From the NCBI GenBank assembly GCA_964384115.1, contig CAYLJU010000004.1, positions 1 through 64,000 of the forward strand: a stretch of DNA of 64,000 bases, read 5' to 3'. The stretch comes from CAG-884 sp964384115 (GTDB lineage Bacteria; Bacillota_I; Bacilli_A; RF39; UBA660). The notes under the pieces were generated by a model, which was not told the origin of the DNA, did not search any database, and saw nothing but the letters and a program-made list of their open reading frames with translations. Position numbers and translations under genes: made by a program. Each line of letters starts with the position of its first letter. Position 1 is the first letter of the stretch. Shown here piece by piece: positions 45,117-54,185 of this stretch.

Positions 45117-46691
45117 ATGAAAGATATTTTTAGGGCTTTAATTTGTACTTTTTTAATTGGTTTAATTGCATTTTATGTTTTTTTGCCTCCTATTAATTTT
45201 ACATGTATGGAATTTTATAGTTTTTTAACATTTTTAGTTATTATTTATTTTGTTTTTAAAGTTATTGTATTTGGAAAAATAAATCTTAGAAATATTAAAT
45301 ATAATAGTTTTAATATAATTAAACTGGCTGTTTTAGTATTTGTTTTAGCTTTTTTACCTATTTTAATTAATATAGTTTTTTCTCCTTTATTTAACGCTAA
45401 AGGTTATAGTTCGCGTATTGATATAAAGATGGATGGTAATTTTGCTTCTGATGTTGAAGAAGTTGATTTTAATCATATTCCTCTTTTAGACAAAGATTCT
45501 TCCCAAAAATTAGGTGATAGAGTTATGGGACAATTGCCGGAATTGGTTTCACAATTTTATGTTTCTGATTTGTATACACAAATCAATTATGATAATCGAA
45601 TTGTTAGAGTTACGCCACTTGAATATAATGGATTTATTAAATATTTGAGTAATTTTAAAGATGGTATTAAAGGATATATCGTTGTTGATTCAGGTAATGG
45701 TGAAGCAAATTTAGTTAAGTTAGAAAAAGGTATGAAATATGTTCCTTCGGGATATTTCTTTAATAACTTATATAGAAAACTTCGTTTTAGTTATCCAACA
45801 TTTGTTTTTGATAATGTTAATTTTGAAATTGATAATAATGGTCATCCTTATTGGATTGTACCAGTTATTAAGTATACTGGTATAGGTTTATTAAAAGATA
45901 TTAAAGGTATTGTTATAATGGATGCAGTTAGTGGTGATAGTAATTATTATAAAGTTGGGGATGTTCCTAGTTGGGTTGATCATGTTTATTCAGCTGATTT
46001 GATTCTTGAACAAGTGGATGATTGGGGTATTTATAAAAATGGTTTTTGGAATAGTATTTTAGGTCAAAAAGGTGTTGTAAATACTACTGATGGATACAAT
46101 TATCTAACTATTTTAGATGATGTTTACTTATATACTGGAATTACTTCTGTTTCTAATGATGAAGCTAATATTGGTTTTATTTTATCTAATTTGCGTACTA
46201 AGGATACAGTGTTTTATTCAGTTCCTGGCGCCGAAGAATATAGCGCTATGGCTAGTAGTGAAGGTCAGGTGCAACAGATGAATTATAAGGCTAGTTTTCC
46301 TTTACTTATTAATTTAAATGGTAAACCTACTTATTTGATTTCTTTGAAAGATAATGCTGGTTTGGTTAAGATGTATAGTTTTGTTGATGTTAATGATTAT
46401 CAAAAGGTTGTTGTTACTGATTCTTCTAAAGGAATAAAAGAAGCTGCTAGGAATTATTTGAATAGTATCGGAGCTTTAGATGAAAATAATAAAACTATTA
46501 AAATTAAATCTATTAAAGAAGCTACTATTAATGGTTTAACATATTATTATATTGTTTCATCAGATAATGAAAAATTTAGAGTTTCTATAGATAGAGCTGA
46601 ATATATATTACCATTTTTAAATGTTGGTGATACTATTAAAGTATTTTATAGAGTTGATGCCGTTAATGATATTGTTAAAGTGGAGGAATAA
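45117..46691 (+). CDS. Large membrane-anchored protein of unknown function
   Basis: 524 residues. Three to four membrane helices occupy residues 1-95, and the remaining 430 residues look extracytoplasmic, beta-rich and rich in Tyr, Val and Asp (GYIVVDSGNGEANLVKL, HPYWIVPVIKYTG, GIVIMDAVSGD). Those repeats recall PepSY-like strands but I cannot place a family. It is followed after two bases by the SipW-type peptidase, so it may take part in secretion or assembly with it. ATG 45117 follows GGTGAT. Confidence 0.6.
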   Translation: MKDIFRALICTFLIGLIAFYVFLPPINFTCMEFYSFLTFLVIIYFVFKVIVFGKINLRNIKYNSFNIIKLAVLVFVLAFLPILINIVFSPLFNAKGYSSRIDIKMDGNFASDVEEVDFNHIPLLDKDSSQKLGDRVMGQLPELVSQFYVSDLYTQINYDNRIVRVTPLEYNGFIKYLSNFKDGIKGYIVVDSGNGEANLVKLEKGMKYVPSGYFFNNLYRKLRFSYPTFVFDNVNFEIDNNGHPYWIVPVIKYTGIGLLKDIKGIVIMDAVSGDSNYYKVGDVPSWVDHVYSADLILEQVDDWGIYKNGFWNSILGQKGVVNTTDGYNYLTILDDVYLYTGITSVSNDEANIGFILSNLRTKDTVFYSVPGAEEYSAMASSEGQVQQMNYKASFPLLINLNGKPTYLISLKDNAGLVKMYSFVDVNDYQKVVVTDSSKGIKEAARNYLNSIGALDENNKTIKIKSIKEATINGLTYYYIVSSDNEKFRVSIDRAEYILPFLNVGDTIKVFYRVDAVNDIVKVEE

Positions 46692-46693
46692 TT

Positions 46694-47164
46694 ATGAGTA
46701 TTTTTAAGAAAGTTCTTAGTGTTGTTAAAATAATTTTGATAGTTTTTCTAATTGGCTTTATAATTTGTTTTGGTTCGATTGTTTATCAAAAAAAAGTACT
46801 AAAATCATCGATGCCTAATTTGTTTGGTTATGCTGGTGGTACTATTGTTTCTGGAAGTATGGAGCCTAATATTAAGATTGGTGATTATGTTGTTGTCTCT
46901 GTCGATGGTGGTTATGATGTTGGTGATGTTGTAATGTTTAAGAGAGGTAATAGTTATATTGCACATCGTGTTATTGAAGTTTTTGATGATGGTATTATTA
47001 CTAAAGGTGACGCTAATGATACGGAAGATAAGAAGATAAGCAAAGATGATGTTGTTGGACCGGTTGTTAAAGTTATTAAAGGTTTAGGTAATTTTTTAAC
47101 TTTTTTGTCGAAATATAAATATTTGTTTTTTGTTATAATTGTTGTAATTGTTATTTTATTATAA
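46694..47164 (+). CDS. sipW: SipW-type signal peptidase I
   Basis: 156 residues: N-terminal membrane helix, catalytic SGSMEP (near residue 54) and AHRVIE, where His replaces the Lys of ordinary bacterial enzymes, as in ER-type peptidases, then a C-terminal membrane helix. SipW processes TasA and TapA in Bacillus. The two TasA-like proteins at 41644-42841 are the likely clients. GGAGG precedes the ATG. Confidence 0.85.
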   Translation: MSIFKKVLSVVKIILIVFLIGFIICFGSIVYQKKVLKSSMPNLFGYAGGTIVSGSMEPNIKIGDYVVVSVDGGYDVGDVVMFKRGNSYIAHRVIEVFDDGIITKGDANDTEDKKISKDDVVGPVVKVIKGLGNFLTFLSKYKYLFFVIIVVIVILL

Positions 47165-47189
47165 AAAAACGCCTTTTTGAGGCGTTTTT
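47165..47189. terminator. Bidirectional terminator between sipW and the LTA-synthase gene
   Basis: AAAAACGCCT (47165-47174), TTTTTG-type loop and AGGCGTTTTT (47180-47189) form a perfect 10-bp stem with A-tract and T-tract ends, serving both convergent genes. Confidence 0.92.
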
Positions 47190-49194
47190 ATGATACTTCT
47201 TCTTCTATTGTTTTTGTAGTATAAAGATCTAATGGGTTTTCTACACCATATTCATTATATTTTTTTTCTAGATAATTGAAATAATTCTTTTTTATTGATG
47301 CTGTACTCATTTGTAATCTAGATGTTACTATTTTGTTAATATTTATAATTTCTTCATCCGTATATGTTATTTCTGCATTTGCATATTTTATTTTATTGTT
47401 ATTAGCGTTATAGTAAGCAATTTCGTTTTTCCATGATCCATTTGGGAAAATAACTAAGCTTTGATAATCGTCGCTTAATAGGTCTTCACCCATGTATAAT
47501 CTTGCATCATAGTCTATGCCAAATAGATTTGCTATTGTTGGCAATATATTAATATAACTTGTATATTCTTCAAATACTGTTGGTGTTAAACTTGGGTTAT
47601 ATATTGCAAATGGAGTTTTATCAATGTCTACTCCTGTAACATCATAATCTAACATTCCAGATATTAAATTTGTGCTTAAAGCATATGGGTAATGATCACC
47701 AAATATAACTATTACAGTATCATCTAATTTGTTTTCATTTTCTAGGTTTTCTAGTAGTTTTTGTAATGCTAAATCAACTTCTGTTAATTTTGATAGATAT
47801 CTTTTCATTTCAATACTTATATTTAAATCTTTAAATTTATTTAAGTATTTATCTCCATATTCTGATGTTCTATTATATGGTGCGTGACTTGTTACGGTTG
47901 TTAGAAAAGCAAAGTATTTTTCATTTTGACTAAATATTTGGTATGAGTTTTCTATTAATTCTATATCTGATGGCCATTTGCCATAGATTGGACTTGTATT
48001 TATATTTAGAGCTTTTGCACCAAAGTAGTTACTTCCTAGATTTTTATGAAGAGTCGTTCTTTCATAGTACTGATCTGTATAGTCGTGGTATGATGATACT
48101 TCGTATCCTTTGTTTTTAAATAAGTTAAATATACTTTCATAGTATGTATTGTTTTTATAATCTTTTGCTACGCAAGTGTTATTTATACTATATAAAGAAG
48201 TTAGTGCGCTAAATTCATTATTTCCTGTTGGACATGTATTTCTTGGCGAATAACTGTTTTTCCATGACCAACCTTCAGTGTATATTTTGTATAATGTTGG
48301 GAAATATTCTTCATTTATTGCGATTTCATTAGCCGATTCAAGCATTAGAATAATTAGGTTTTTGTTTTCAAATATTCCTGTGTATTCATTTTCGGTTGTT
48401 TGATTTCTTGATATATAGTAATTGTTTAAACTATTGTTGGTTGCGCTTTTTTCATCTTCGATTATTTGATTCCATACGGTATCATCAAAGTATTTTTCGG
48501 TTATTGTTATTGTTTCTTTTGGTTTTTCATATGTTAATTCAACTTTGTCTTGAAATAAACTTTTAATATCTAATATAAGATAACCATTTATTCCGAATTG
48601 GTTTACTGTTGTACTTGGATTTGTTGGGTATTTAAACAGTTCTTTATTTGATACCGGCTGAAATTTATTTTGCATAAATTTTAAGTTGATTGTTGCATAA
48701 TATAATGTTCCTAATGTCAAGAGCATCAGTATTGTTATGAATGCTTCTTTTCCATAGTTATGTTTTTCTATTTCAGTTTGTTTTTTACTATTTAATATGT
48801 AATATATTGCTAGTGGGATAGCTGGTATTAATATTGTATAATATGCTGGTTTTAGGCTTTTTATAAAGTCTATAATGTATGATTTTACAGCTCCTAATTG
48901 TCCGCCTGTATTAGCACTCATATATATACCAAAATATGCTATAAATCCTAATTGGGCTAGGGCGTATATTGACATTAATAGTGATATGGTTATTATGAAT
49001 ATTATTTTTATTTTTTTGTTTTTAAATAGATTAGCAATGTAAGATATTATTATTGCTAATATTCCTGATAGTAATAGTATTCTTAATAGACTATAATCAA
49101 TTGTAAAACTATTTATTAGAATTTTAAATATTAATTCTTCTATGAAAAAAAACAATGTTATAATTGTTGCATCTTTTATAATTTTTTTATTCAT
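47188..49194 (-). CDS. LTA-synthase-family sulfatase-fold membrane protein
   Basis: 668 residues. Five membrane helices lie in the first 180 residues, then an extracellular sulfatase-fold domain: NLIILMLESANE (metal Glu), the nucleophile region NTCPTGNNEF (Thr), SHAPYNR and IVIFGDHYP (Asp/His). LtaS-type enzymes polymerise glycerol phosphate onto a lipid anchor. The substrate here could also be another phospho-polymer. Ribosome-binding site AGAGGTG precedes the ATG at 49194. Confidence 0.88.
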   Translation of the reverse strand: MNKKIIKDATIITLFFFIEELIFKILINSFTIDYSLLRILLLSGILAIIISYIANLFKNKKIKIIFIITISLLMSIYALAQLGFIAYFGIYMSANTGGQLGAVKSYIIDFIKSLKPAYYTILIPAIPLAIYYILNSKKQTEIEKHNYGKEAFITILMLLTLGTLYYATINLKFMQNKFQPVSNKELFKYPTNPSTTVNQFGINGYLILDIKSLFQDKVELTYEKPKETITITEKYFDDTVWNQIIEDEKSATNNSLNNYYISRNQTTENEYTGIFENKNLIILMLESANEIAINEEYFPTLYKIYTEGWSWKNSYSPRNTCPTGNNEFSALTSLYSINNTCVAKDYKNNTYYESIFNLFKNKGYEVSSYHDYTDQYYERTTLHKNLGSNYFGAKALNINTSPIYGKWPSDIELIENSYQIFSQNEKYFAFLTTVTSHAPYNRTSEYGDKYLNKFKDLNISIEMKRYLSKLTEVDLALQKLLENLENENKLDDTVIVIFGDHYPYALSTNLISGMLDYDVTGVDIDKTPFAIYNPSLTPTVFEEYTSYINILPTIANLFGIDYDARLYMGEDLLSDDYQSLVIFPNGSWKNEIAYYNANNNKIKYANAEITYTDEEIININKIVTSRLQMSTASIKKNYFNYLEKKYNEYGVENPLDLYTTKTIEEEVS

Positions 49195-49215
49195 TTTGTT
49201 ACACCTCTTTTTAGT

Positions 49216-49244
49216 GTTATACCATTTTTCGACAAATTTTTCAA
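49216..49244 (-). promoter_or_regulatory. Sigma-A promoter of the LTA-synthase gene
   Basis: Read on the minus strand: TTGAAA (49244-49239), 17-bp spacer, TATAAC (49221-49216), 22 bases before the start codon. Confidence 0.6.
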
Positions 49245-49294
49245 GTGTTTTGGGAAAATTTAGATATTTTAGATTTTTTTTGACATAAAAAAAA

Positions 49295-49984
49295 TTATTT
49301 GTTAATTTTTTTTATTAAGCTTTTTACGGATGTTATTGTTTTTATATTTTTTAATAATAATTTTGGATTGGAATATATTATTTTGTATCCGTTATATGCT
49401 TTTAACATTTCTAGGTCGTTAATATCATTTCCTATTGTATAAATATCACTTGTATTTATTTTTTCTTTTTTAGCGATTATTTCTATTCCATCTTTTTTGT
49501 TTGATGGTGTTTTAAATAGAGCTATGTTAAGGAATGATGTGCATTCTAAACAGTTTAATATATTCTTTATTCTTTTTAGTTCTTGAATATTTTTAATACT
49601 TACTTGGCATAAAAGCTCTATTATTTCTGAGTTTGTTTGTGTTATGTTACCTTTTGTGTCAAATAGTTCGATTTTTTTAATTTTTTCTGACATTGATAGC
49701 ATATCTAGTGCTTCGATTAATATTTCTTCTGGTATTGGATATTTATATATTAATTCATCTTGGTCATTAAAAATTACACTTCCATTATTACATATTAAAT
49801 AGTTGTATGGAATGTTATATTTGTTTATTTCTTTTTTTATTGATGTATAACTTCTTCCTGTTGCTATTACAAATTTATTTCCTTTATCTAGGAAGTTTTT
49901 TATTGCTTTGTTATTTGAAATTATATTTTTCCCTTTGATGTCTTCTTTATATGTTCCATCATAATCGCTAACTAAAAATTTCAT
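49295..49984 (-). CDS. HAD-superfamily Cof-type phosphatase
   Basis: 229 residues. Motif I is SDYDGTYKED, motif II ATGRSYTS, and motif III/IV GNDINDLEML, with a small C2-type cap between them. Cof-like enzymes act on sugar phosphates or nucleotides; the substrate is not readable. The start is at 49984 with GGAG upstream; a longer frame to 50026 lacks a ribosome-binding site. Confidence 0.85.
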   Translation of the reverse strand: MKFLVSDYDGTYKEDIKGKNIISNNKAIKNFLDKGNKFVIATGRSYTSIKKEINKYNIPYNYLICNNGSVIFNDQDELIYKYPIPEEILIEALDMLSMSEKIKKIELFDTKGNITQTNSEIIELLCQVSIKNIQELKRIKNILNCLECTSFLNIALFKTPSNKKDGIEIIAKKEKINTSDIYTIGNDINDLEMLKAYNGYKIIYSNPKLLLKNIKTITSVKSLIKKINK

Positions 49985-50247
49985 ATTTTTCTCCTTTTTG
50001 GTTCGTATTATAGCAAAAAAAAACATTTAGTCAAATTGAGAAATATATTTATTTTTATTCTTTAATTGTATAGTAGTTTTGATTAGATTGTGTAGAAATA
50101 TTGACTATGATAGTGATGATGTTATTAATTATTAGTTTTTTGAGTTTAAGTTACGTAATATAATAATTTGTTAAATTTTATGGTAGAATGATATTTTATT
50201 AAAATATTTTATCTATTTATTTTATTTGAATTTTATTTTTGAATGGG

Positions 50248-50275
50248 AACTTAATTATGATAAATACATATTTTA
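50248..50275 (+). promoter_or_regulatory. Sigma-K-like promoter upstream of the amidase gene
   Basis: AAC (50248-50250), a 16-bp spacer and CATATTTTA (50267-50275) fit the sigma-K pattern (AC-N16/17-CATAnnnTA), about 15 bases before the ATG, and GAGGTG follows. In AT-rich DNA a chance match is possible. The rest of 50027-50290 is AT-rich spacer between divergent genes. Confidence 0.35.
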
Positions 50276-50290
50276 TATTGAGGTGACTAT

Positions 50291-50587
50291 ATGTATAATA
50301 ATGCAGTAAGGGGTATTGTTATTGATCCTGGACATGGTGGTGATGATCCTGGCGCGACTGGAAATGGTATTGTAGAGAAAGATTTAACTTTGGAGATTTC
50401 TAAATATATGTATGATAGATTGAAGAGTTTGGGTATACCGGTTTATATTACTAGGACTACTGATGAGACTTTAAGTCCAACTGATAGAGTGAATAGGATA
50501 CTTAATGCTTTTGGTAATAATAAAGATGTAATTGTTGTATCTAATCACATAAATGCTGGAGGTCGAGCAGTAAAGTTGTTAATCTAA
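50291..50587 (+). pseudogene. Amidase-LysM gene, 5' part, interrupted
   Basis: Ninety-one codons of an amidase_3 gene, then seven codons of inserted-element sequence and a stop. The zinc motifs DPGHGGDDPGA, IVEKDLTLE and SNHINAGG are here, while the catalytic Glu is in the 3' part 8 kb away. The break falls right after GGA GGT at 50563. GAGGTG is the ribosome-binding site. Alone it cannot be an active amidase. Because the other half continues in the same frame, the gene is interrupted, not decayed. Confidence 0.92.
50559..50563 (+). mobile_element. attL core, GAGGT
   Basis: GAGGT at 50559-50563 is repeated at 58557-58561. Left of it is amidase sequence; right of it (CGAGCAG) is element sequence. 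The rebuilt element junction reads GACC-GA-GGTC, a perfect inverted repeat around GA, as expected for a serine-recombinase attP core. Confidence 0.8.
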
Positions 50588-50617
50588 AAAATGAGCATTA
50601 ATTACTTTGCTCATTTT
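50588..50617. terminator. Hairpin at the left element end
   Basis: AAAATGAGC (50588-50596) pairs with GCTCATTTT (50609-50617). It ends the minus-strand restriction gene, whose stop lies in the loop, and could also stop read-through from the amidase promoter into the element. Confidence 0.75.
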
Positions 50618-51860
50618 CTTCTATTTGGATGAATTCTTGTTCATATACAATAAAATTGTCTATTTTGTTTTTAGGTATTTTAAATTTAGGTTTTCTAGGA
50701 TCACCATTTGGTTGTTTTCCTTGATTGAAGTCACTTAGCACATCCCGAAAGTTAATTCTATTTAATTCAATAATATACATTTTTATGAATTTTACAGAGT
50801 TCTTCATCCTTTTACAATAACTTAATTCATCAAATGGTTTATTTTTAGGCCATTCATTTTTTTCTTTCAAATAATTTGCTCTAAATCTAGTTGCTTCATA
50901 GTCGTTTTCGACACTATCTTTTACTGTATTATGTTCATAAATAATATACCAAAACTTATCATATTTGTTAATACATTCGATAAAGTTCTTTTGGTCATTA
51001 CCTGGTGCTTCTTTCTTAGTAATATCACTTGCTTTTAAGTCACCATAGAAGTTTTCTTCTCCGAACCATAAATCAAAATCAAGTTCACCTTCTTTTTTAT
51101 GAGAACTTCCTACATATAGTATTTTACTTTCTAAACATTTTTCTTTTATAAAATTATCAATTTTAAATTCTAAATACCAACCAGGCCATTCAGTTTCTTT
51201 CCATTTGTTCCATTTGTTTTCATACATTTCTGGTATAGCAACTTTTGCACTTATCCATTTGCCAAAATAATCGTTATCATTAAACATTGCAAATATATTA
51301 AATAAATCATTGTTATATTCTCTTAGATTTCCATCTAAATAATCTTTAAATTTAATATATTTAATCGTTACTAATTCGTTCTTGTTTCTATCTTTTCTTT
51401 TAAATGTACCATCTTTCATAGCTTGGTATAGGTCATTGGTATAAACATGAGCAGCGGATGAGTTCATTTTTTTCTTTATATATGAATCTTTAATAAATTC
51501 AGTAAATATGATATTGCTTTGATAATGATATACTCCAATGAATCTTACGTTATAATGAGGTTTATCGTTATAGTATTCAATAATGTATTTGTACCATTTT
51601 TTAAGTTGCATTCTTTTTTTATAAATTGGATGTTGTCCATTTCCACCCATGTAGGTTATAGCGGCAAGTAATAACACTTCAACTTCATTATTGTGTTTAT
51701 AACATAATAATTTTTTATTTAGCACTTTTTCTATGTAACAATTATTTTTTCCAAGTATATTTTCAATGTTTTTAGACATTTCAGAAATAGATAATGGTTG
51801 ATCACTATTTATGTCTAAACTCAAGTCACTTCTTATTTGTTCACTTTTTAGGTTTGCCAT
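50598..51860 (-). CDS. Type II restriction endonuclease (putative)
   Basis: 420 residues, divergent from the methyltransferase. A PD-(D/E)xK-type core is suggested by ELDFDLWFGEENFYGDLKAS (Asp ... Asp-Leu-Lys, near residues 263-281). The rest is not recognised. Position next to a solitary C5-methyltransferase in a mobile element makes a restriction role likely; the recognition sequence cannot be read. Start at 51860 with TAGGAGGT upstream. Confidence 0.7.
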   Translation of the reverse strand: MANLKSEQIRSDLSLDINSDQPLSISEMSKNIENILGKNNCYIEKVLNKKLLCYKHNNEVEVLLLAAITYMGGNGQHPIYKKRMQLKKWYKYIIEYYNDKPHYNVRFIGVYHYQSNIIFTEFIKDSYIKKKMNSSAAHVYTNDLYQAMKDGTFKRKDRNKNELVTIKYIKFKDYLDGNLREYNNDLFNIFAMFNDNDYFGKWISAKVAIPEMYENKWNKWKETEWPGWYLEFKIDNFIKEKCLESKILYVGSSHKKEGELDFDLWFGEENFYGDLKASDITKKEAPGNDQKNFIECINKYDKFWYIIYEHNTVKDSVENDYEATRFRANYLKEKNEWPKNKPFDELSYCKRMKNSVKFIKMYIIELNRINFRDVLSDFNQGKQPNGDPRKPKFKIPKNKIDNFIVYEQEFIQIEENEQSN

Positions 51861-51994
51861 TTTTTACCTCCTATAATCATTATATATCAATTCATTATGT
51901 AAATCTATCATAATTATAAAATTTTCGCTTAAATTTGCAAAATATGCTAGCTTTCTGTAAAAAAGTATAGTATAATGTATATAGTGGTGATAGT

Positions 51995-53158
51995 ATGAAA
52001 AAGAAATTTAAGTTTATAGATTTATTTGCTGGTATTGGTGGATTTCATCAAGCCATGGAACAATTAGGTGGAGAATGCGTATTTGCTTCTGAAATTGATA
52101 AATATGCAATTGAAACATATTATGAAAACTATGGAATAAATTCTGATTGTAATATTAGAGATATAGATGAAAAGGACATACCAAAGCATGATGTTCTTTG
52201 TGCTGGTTTTCCATGTCAAACATTCTCTAAAGCTGGTAAACAGTTGGGATTTAATGATGAAACAAAAGGAACTCTATTCTTTGAAATAGAGAGAATTTTA
52301 AAGTATCATAAGACAAAATATATTGTTTTAGAAAATGTTAGAAATTTAGTATCGCATGATAATAAAAAAACATGGAATACAATTTATTCACATTTAAAAG
52401 AAATTGGATATAGACTAACAAAAGATCCTATAATAATAAGTCCTCATCAATTAGGCATACCTCAATTAAGAGAAAGAGTTGTAATATTAGGAATATATGA
52501 TCCAGAGAATGCTGATAAAGACTTAAATATTAAACTACCTGAGTTGATGACAAAAGAAGATAATGATATTTCATCTATATTAGAAACAAAAAAGGTAGCA
52601 AATAAATATTATATTTCTGACTATGAAAAAATGGTTTTAACTGCATGGGATGAATTTTATAAAGGAATTAAAGAAACTGTCATTGGATTTCCAATATGGG
52701 CTGTGTATTTTAACGGATATTTTAAGTATGAAAAGTTACCTAAATGGAAAGAAGATTTTATAAATAAAAACATTAACTTATATAATAATAACAAAGATTT
52801 TATAGATAAATGGATGGAGAAATACAATTATTTGAAAGATTTTGCTCCAACGCATAGGAAACTTGAATGGCAAGCAGGAAATAGTATAAAATCTTTATGG
52901 GATGGAATTATACAATTTAGACCGTCTGGTATTAGAGTAAAGAAACCAACATGTTTTCCTGCATTAGTTGCTATGGTTCAAATTCCTATAATAGGTAAAT
53001 ATAAAAGAAGATTAACAGTTAGAGAAGCAGCTAGACTTCAAAGTTTTCCTGATTCTTTTATACCAAATCAAAATGATCAGCAAGCATACAAACAATTTGG
53101 TAATGCGGTAAATGTTGATGTAATTAAAACAATGGCTGAAAAATTATTTAATGAATAA
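51995..53158 (+). CDS. DNA (cytosine-5-)-methyltransferase
   Basis: 387 residues with all the main C5 motifs: I FIDLFAGIGGFHQAM, IV GFPCQTFSKAG (catalytic Cys), VI ENVRNLV, VIII QLRERVVILG, IX RLTVREAARLQSFP and X QFGNAVNVDV. The variable target-recognition region is about residues 195-310. TATAAT at 51971-51976 and GGTGAT precede the ATG. It protects against the divergent endonuclease. Confidence 0.95.
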   Translation: MKKKFKFIDLFAGIGGFHQAMEQLGGECVFASEIDKYAIETYYENYGINSDCNIRDIDEKDIPKHDVLCAGFPCQTFSKAGKQLGFNDETKGTLFFEIERILKYHKTKYIVLENVRNLVSHDNKKTWNTIYSHLKEIGYRLTKDPIIISPHQLGIPQLRERVVILGIYDPENADKDLNIKLPELMTKEDNDISSILETKKVANKYYISDYEKMVLTAWDEFYKGIKETVIGFPIWAVYFNGYFKYEKLPKWKEDFINKNINLYNNNKDFIDKWMEKYNYLKDFAPTHRKLEWQAGNSIKSLWDGIIQFRPSGIRVKKPTCFPALVAMVQIPIIGKYKRRLTVREAARLQSFPDSFIPNQNDQQAYKQFGNAVNVDVIKTMAEKLFNE

Positions 53159-53175
53159 TAAAAAATGATATCAAT

Positions 53176-53217
53176 AAAAAGAAATTTAGTATAATTGTTA
53201 GCTAAATTTCTTTTTTT
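53176..53217 (+). terminator. Terminator after the methyltransferase
   Basis: AAAAAGAAATTTAG (53176-53189) and CTAAATTTCTTTTT (53202-53215) form a long stem with a T-run, separating the R-M unit from the nuclease-helicase pair. Confidence 0.85.
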
Positions 53218-53279
53218 GTGTTAAAATATATACGAAAAATTAACTTTTGAGATTTTTAATATGCAAAAAGGAGAATTAT

Positions 53280-54185
53280 ATGAATTATGTAATAAAGGAA
53301 AATAAAAAACTTGATATAAAAAATACAAAATTTGAAAATATTTCGGTGTATGAAATATTAGTTAAAAATAATGAGAATTTTAATTTAGAAATTGCAAAAA
53401 AAATATTTGAAGAACAAATTTTTGAATATTGTAATTTTACATGGACTGTAGATGATTGGGATGGTTTAATATCAATAATTGAAGATAAAATTATAAAATA
53501 TAATAATTCAAATAGTGGGTTTGATAAAAATGACGGAATTATTTTGCCTTTAGTTAGTTATGAACTTATAGAAAAATATTATAACACCGAAATTTTATAT
53601 TTATTGCAAAATATATCAGAACTAGAATCTAATCAACCAGGGTTTGACAGTATTTTTTTAAGTAATGATAATAATAGCATTTTTATGTGTGAATATAAAT
53701 CTTCAATATCTAATTTAGATGAAAAACAAATTTCAGATAGATTTATTGATGCATTACAATCTATTTTTTGTACTGATAGTAGACATAATGCTAAGTTGGT
53801 AAGTGTAAAGAAAAAAGCAAGGTTATATAGAAATTCTGAAAAAATTATAAATAATCTTAATATGATTCAAGTAAATAGAAAACAACTTGAAAATTTATTA
53901 GACAAAAGTGACATTGTAACATTTAATTCTTGTTTAATTTCTCCGTGGAAAGCAAACTATAAAATAGATACAATTTGTGATGAAATAATTAAAAATTTAG
54001 TAAAAGCAAAATATTGTGGTAATTGTAAAAAATTATTGAGTTGTAATAAATTCGAAAAATTAAAAATTATTAATTTTGTAATTTTAAAATTGGAAAATGA
54101 ATTTTCACTATTACACTTTTATAAGGATATATTAGATATTGCTAAGGAAAGGAGGAAATGTTGTGCAAAATCTAAAAATCGTTAA
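53280..54185 (+). CDS. HamA-like (DUF1837-type) nuclease
   Basis: 301 residues. The centre shows GFDSIFLSNDNNSIFMCEYK (Asp, then Glu-x-Lys near residues 125-143), a PD-(D/E)xK-type arrangement as in HamA, the effector nuclease of Hachiman. The C-terminal part carries CGNC and further cysteines. It overlaps the helicase gene by 23 bases, the usual two-gene layout. Hachiman is the best match by architecture; an AbpAB-like or other nuclease-helicase pair is the alternative. AAGGAG precedes ATG 53280. Confidence 0.6.
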   Translation: MNYVIKENKKLDIKNTKFENISVYEILVKNNENFNLEIAKKIFEEQIFEYCNFTWTVDDWDGLISIIEDKIIKYNNSNSGFDKNDGIILPLVSYELIEKYYNTEILYLLQNISELESNQPGFDSIFLSNDNNSIFMCEYKSSISNLDEKQISDRFIDALQSIFCTDSRHNAKLVSVKKKARLYRNSEKIINNLNMIQVNRKQLENLLDKSDIVTFNSCLISPWKANYKIDTICDEIIKNLVKAKYCGNCKKLLSCNKFEKLKIINFVILKLENEFSLLHFYKDILDIAKERRKCCAKSKNR

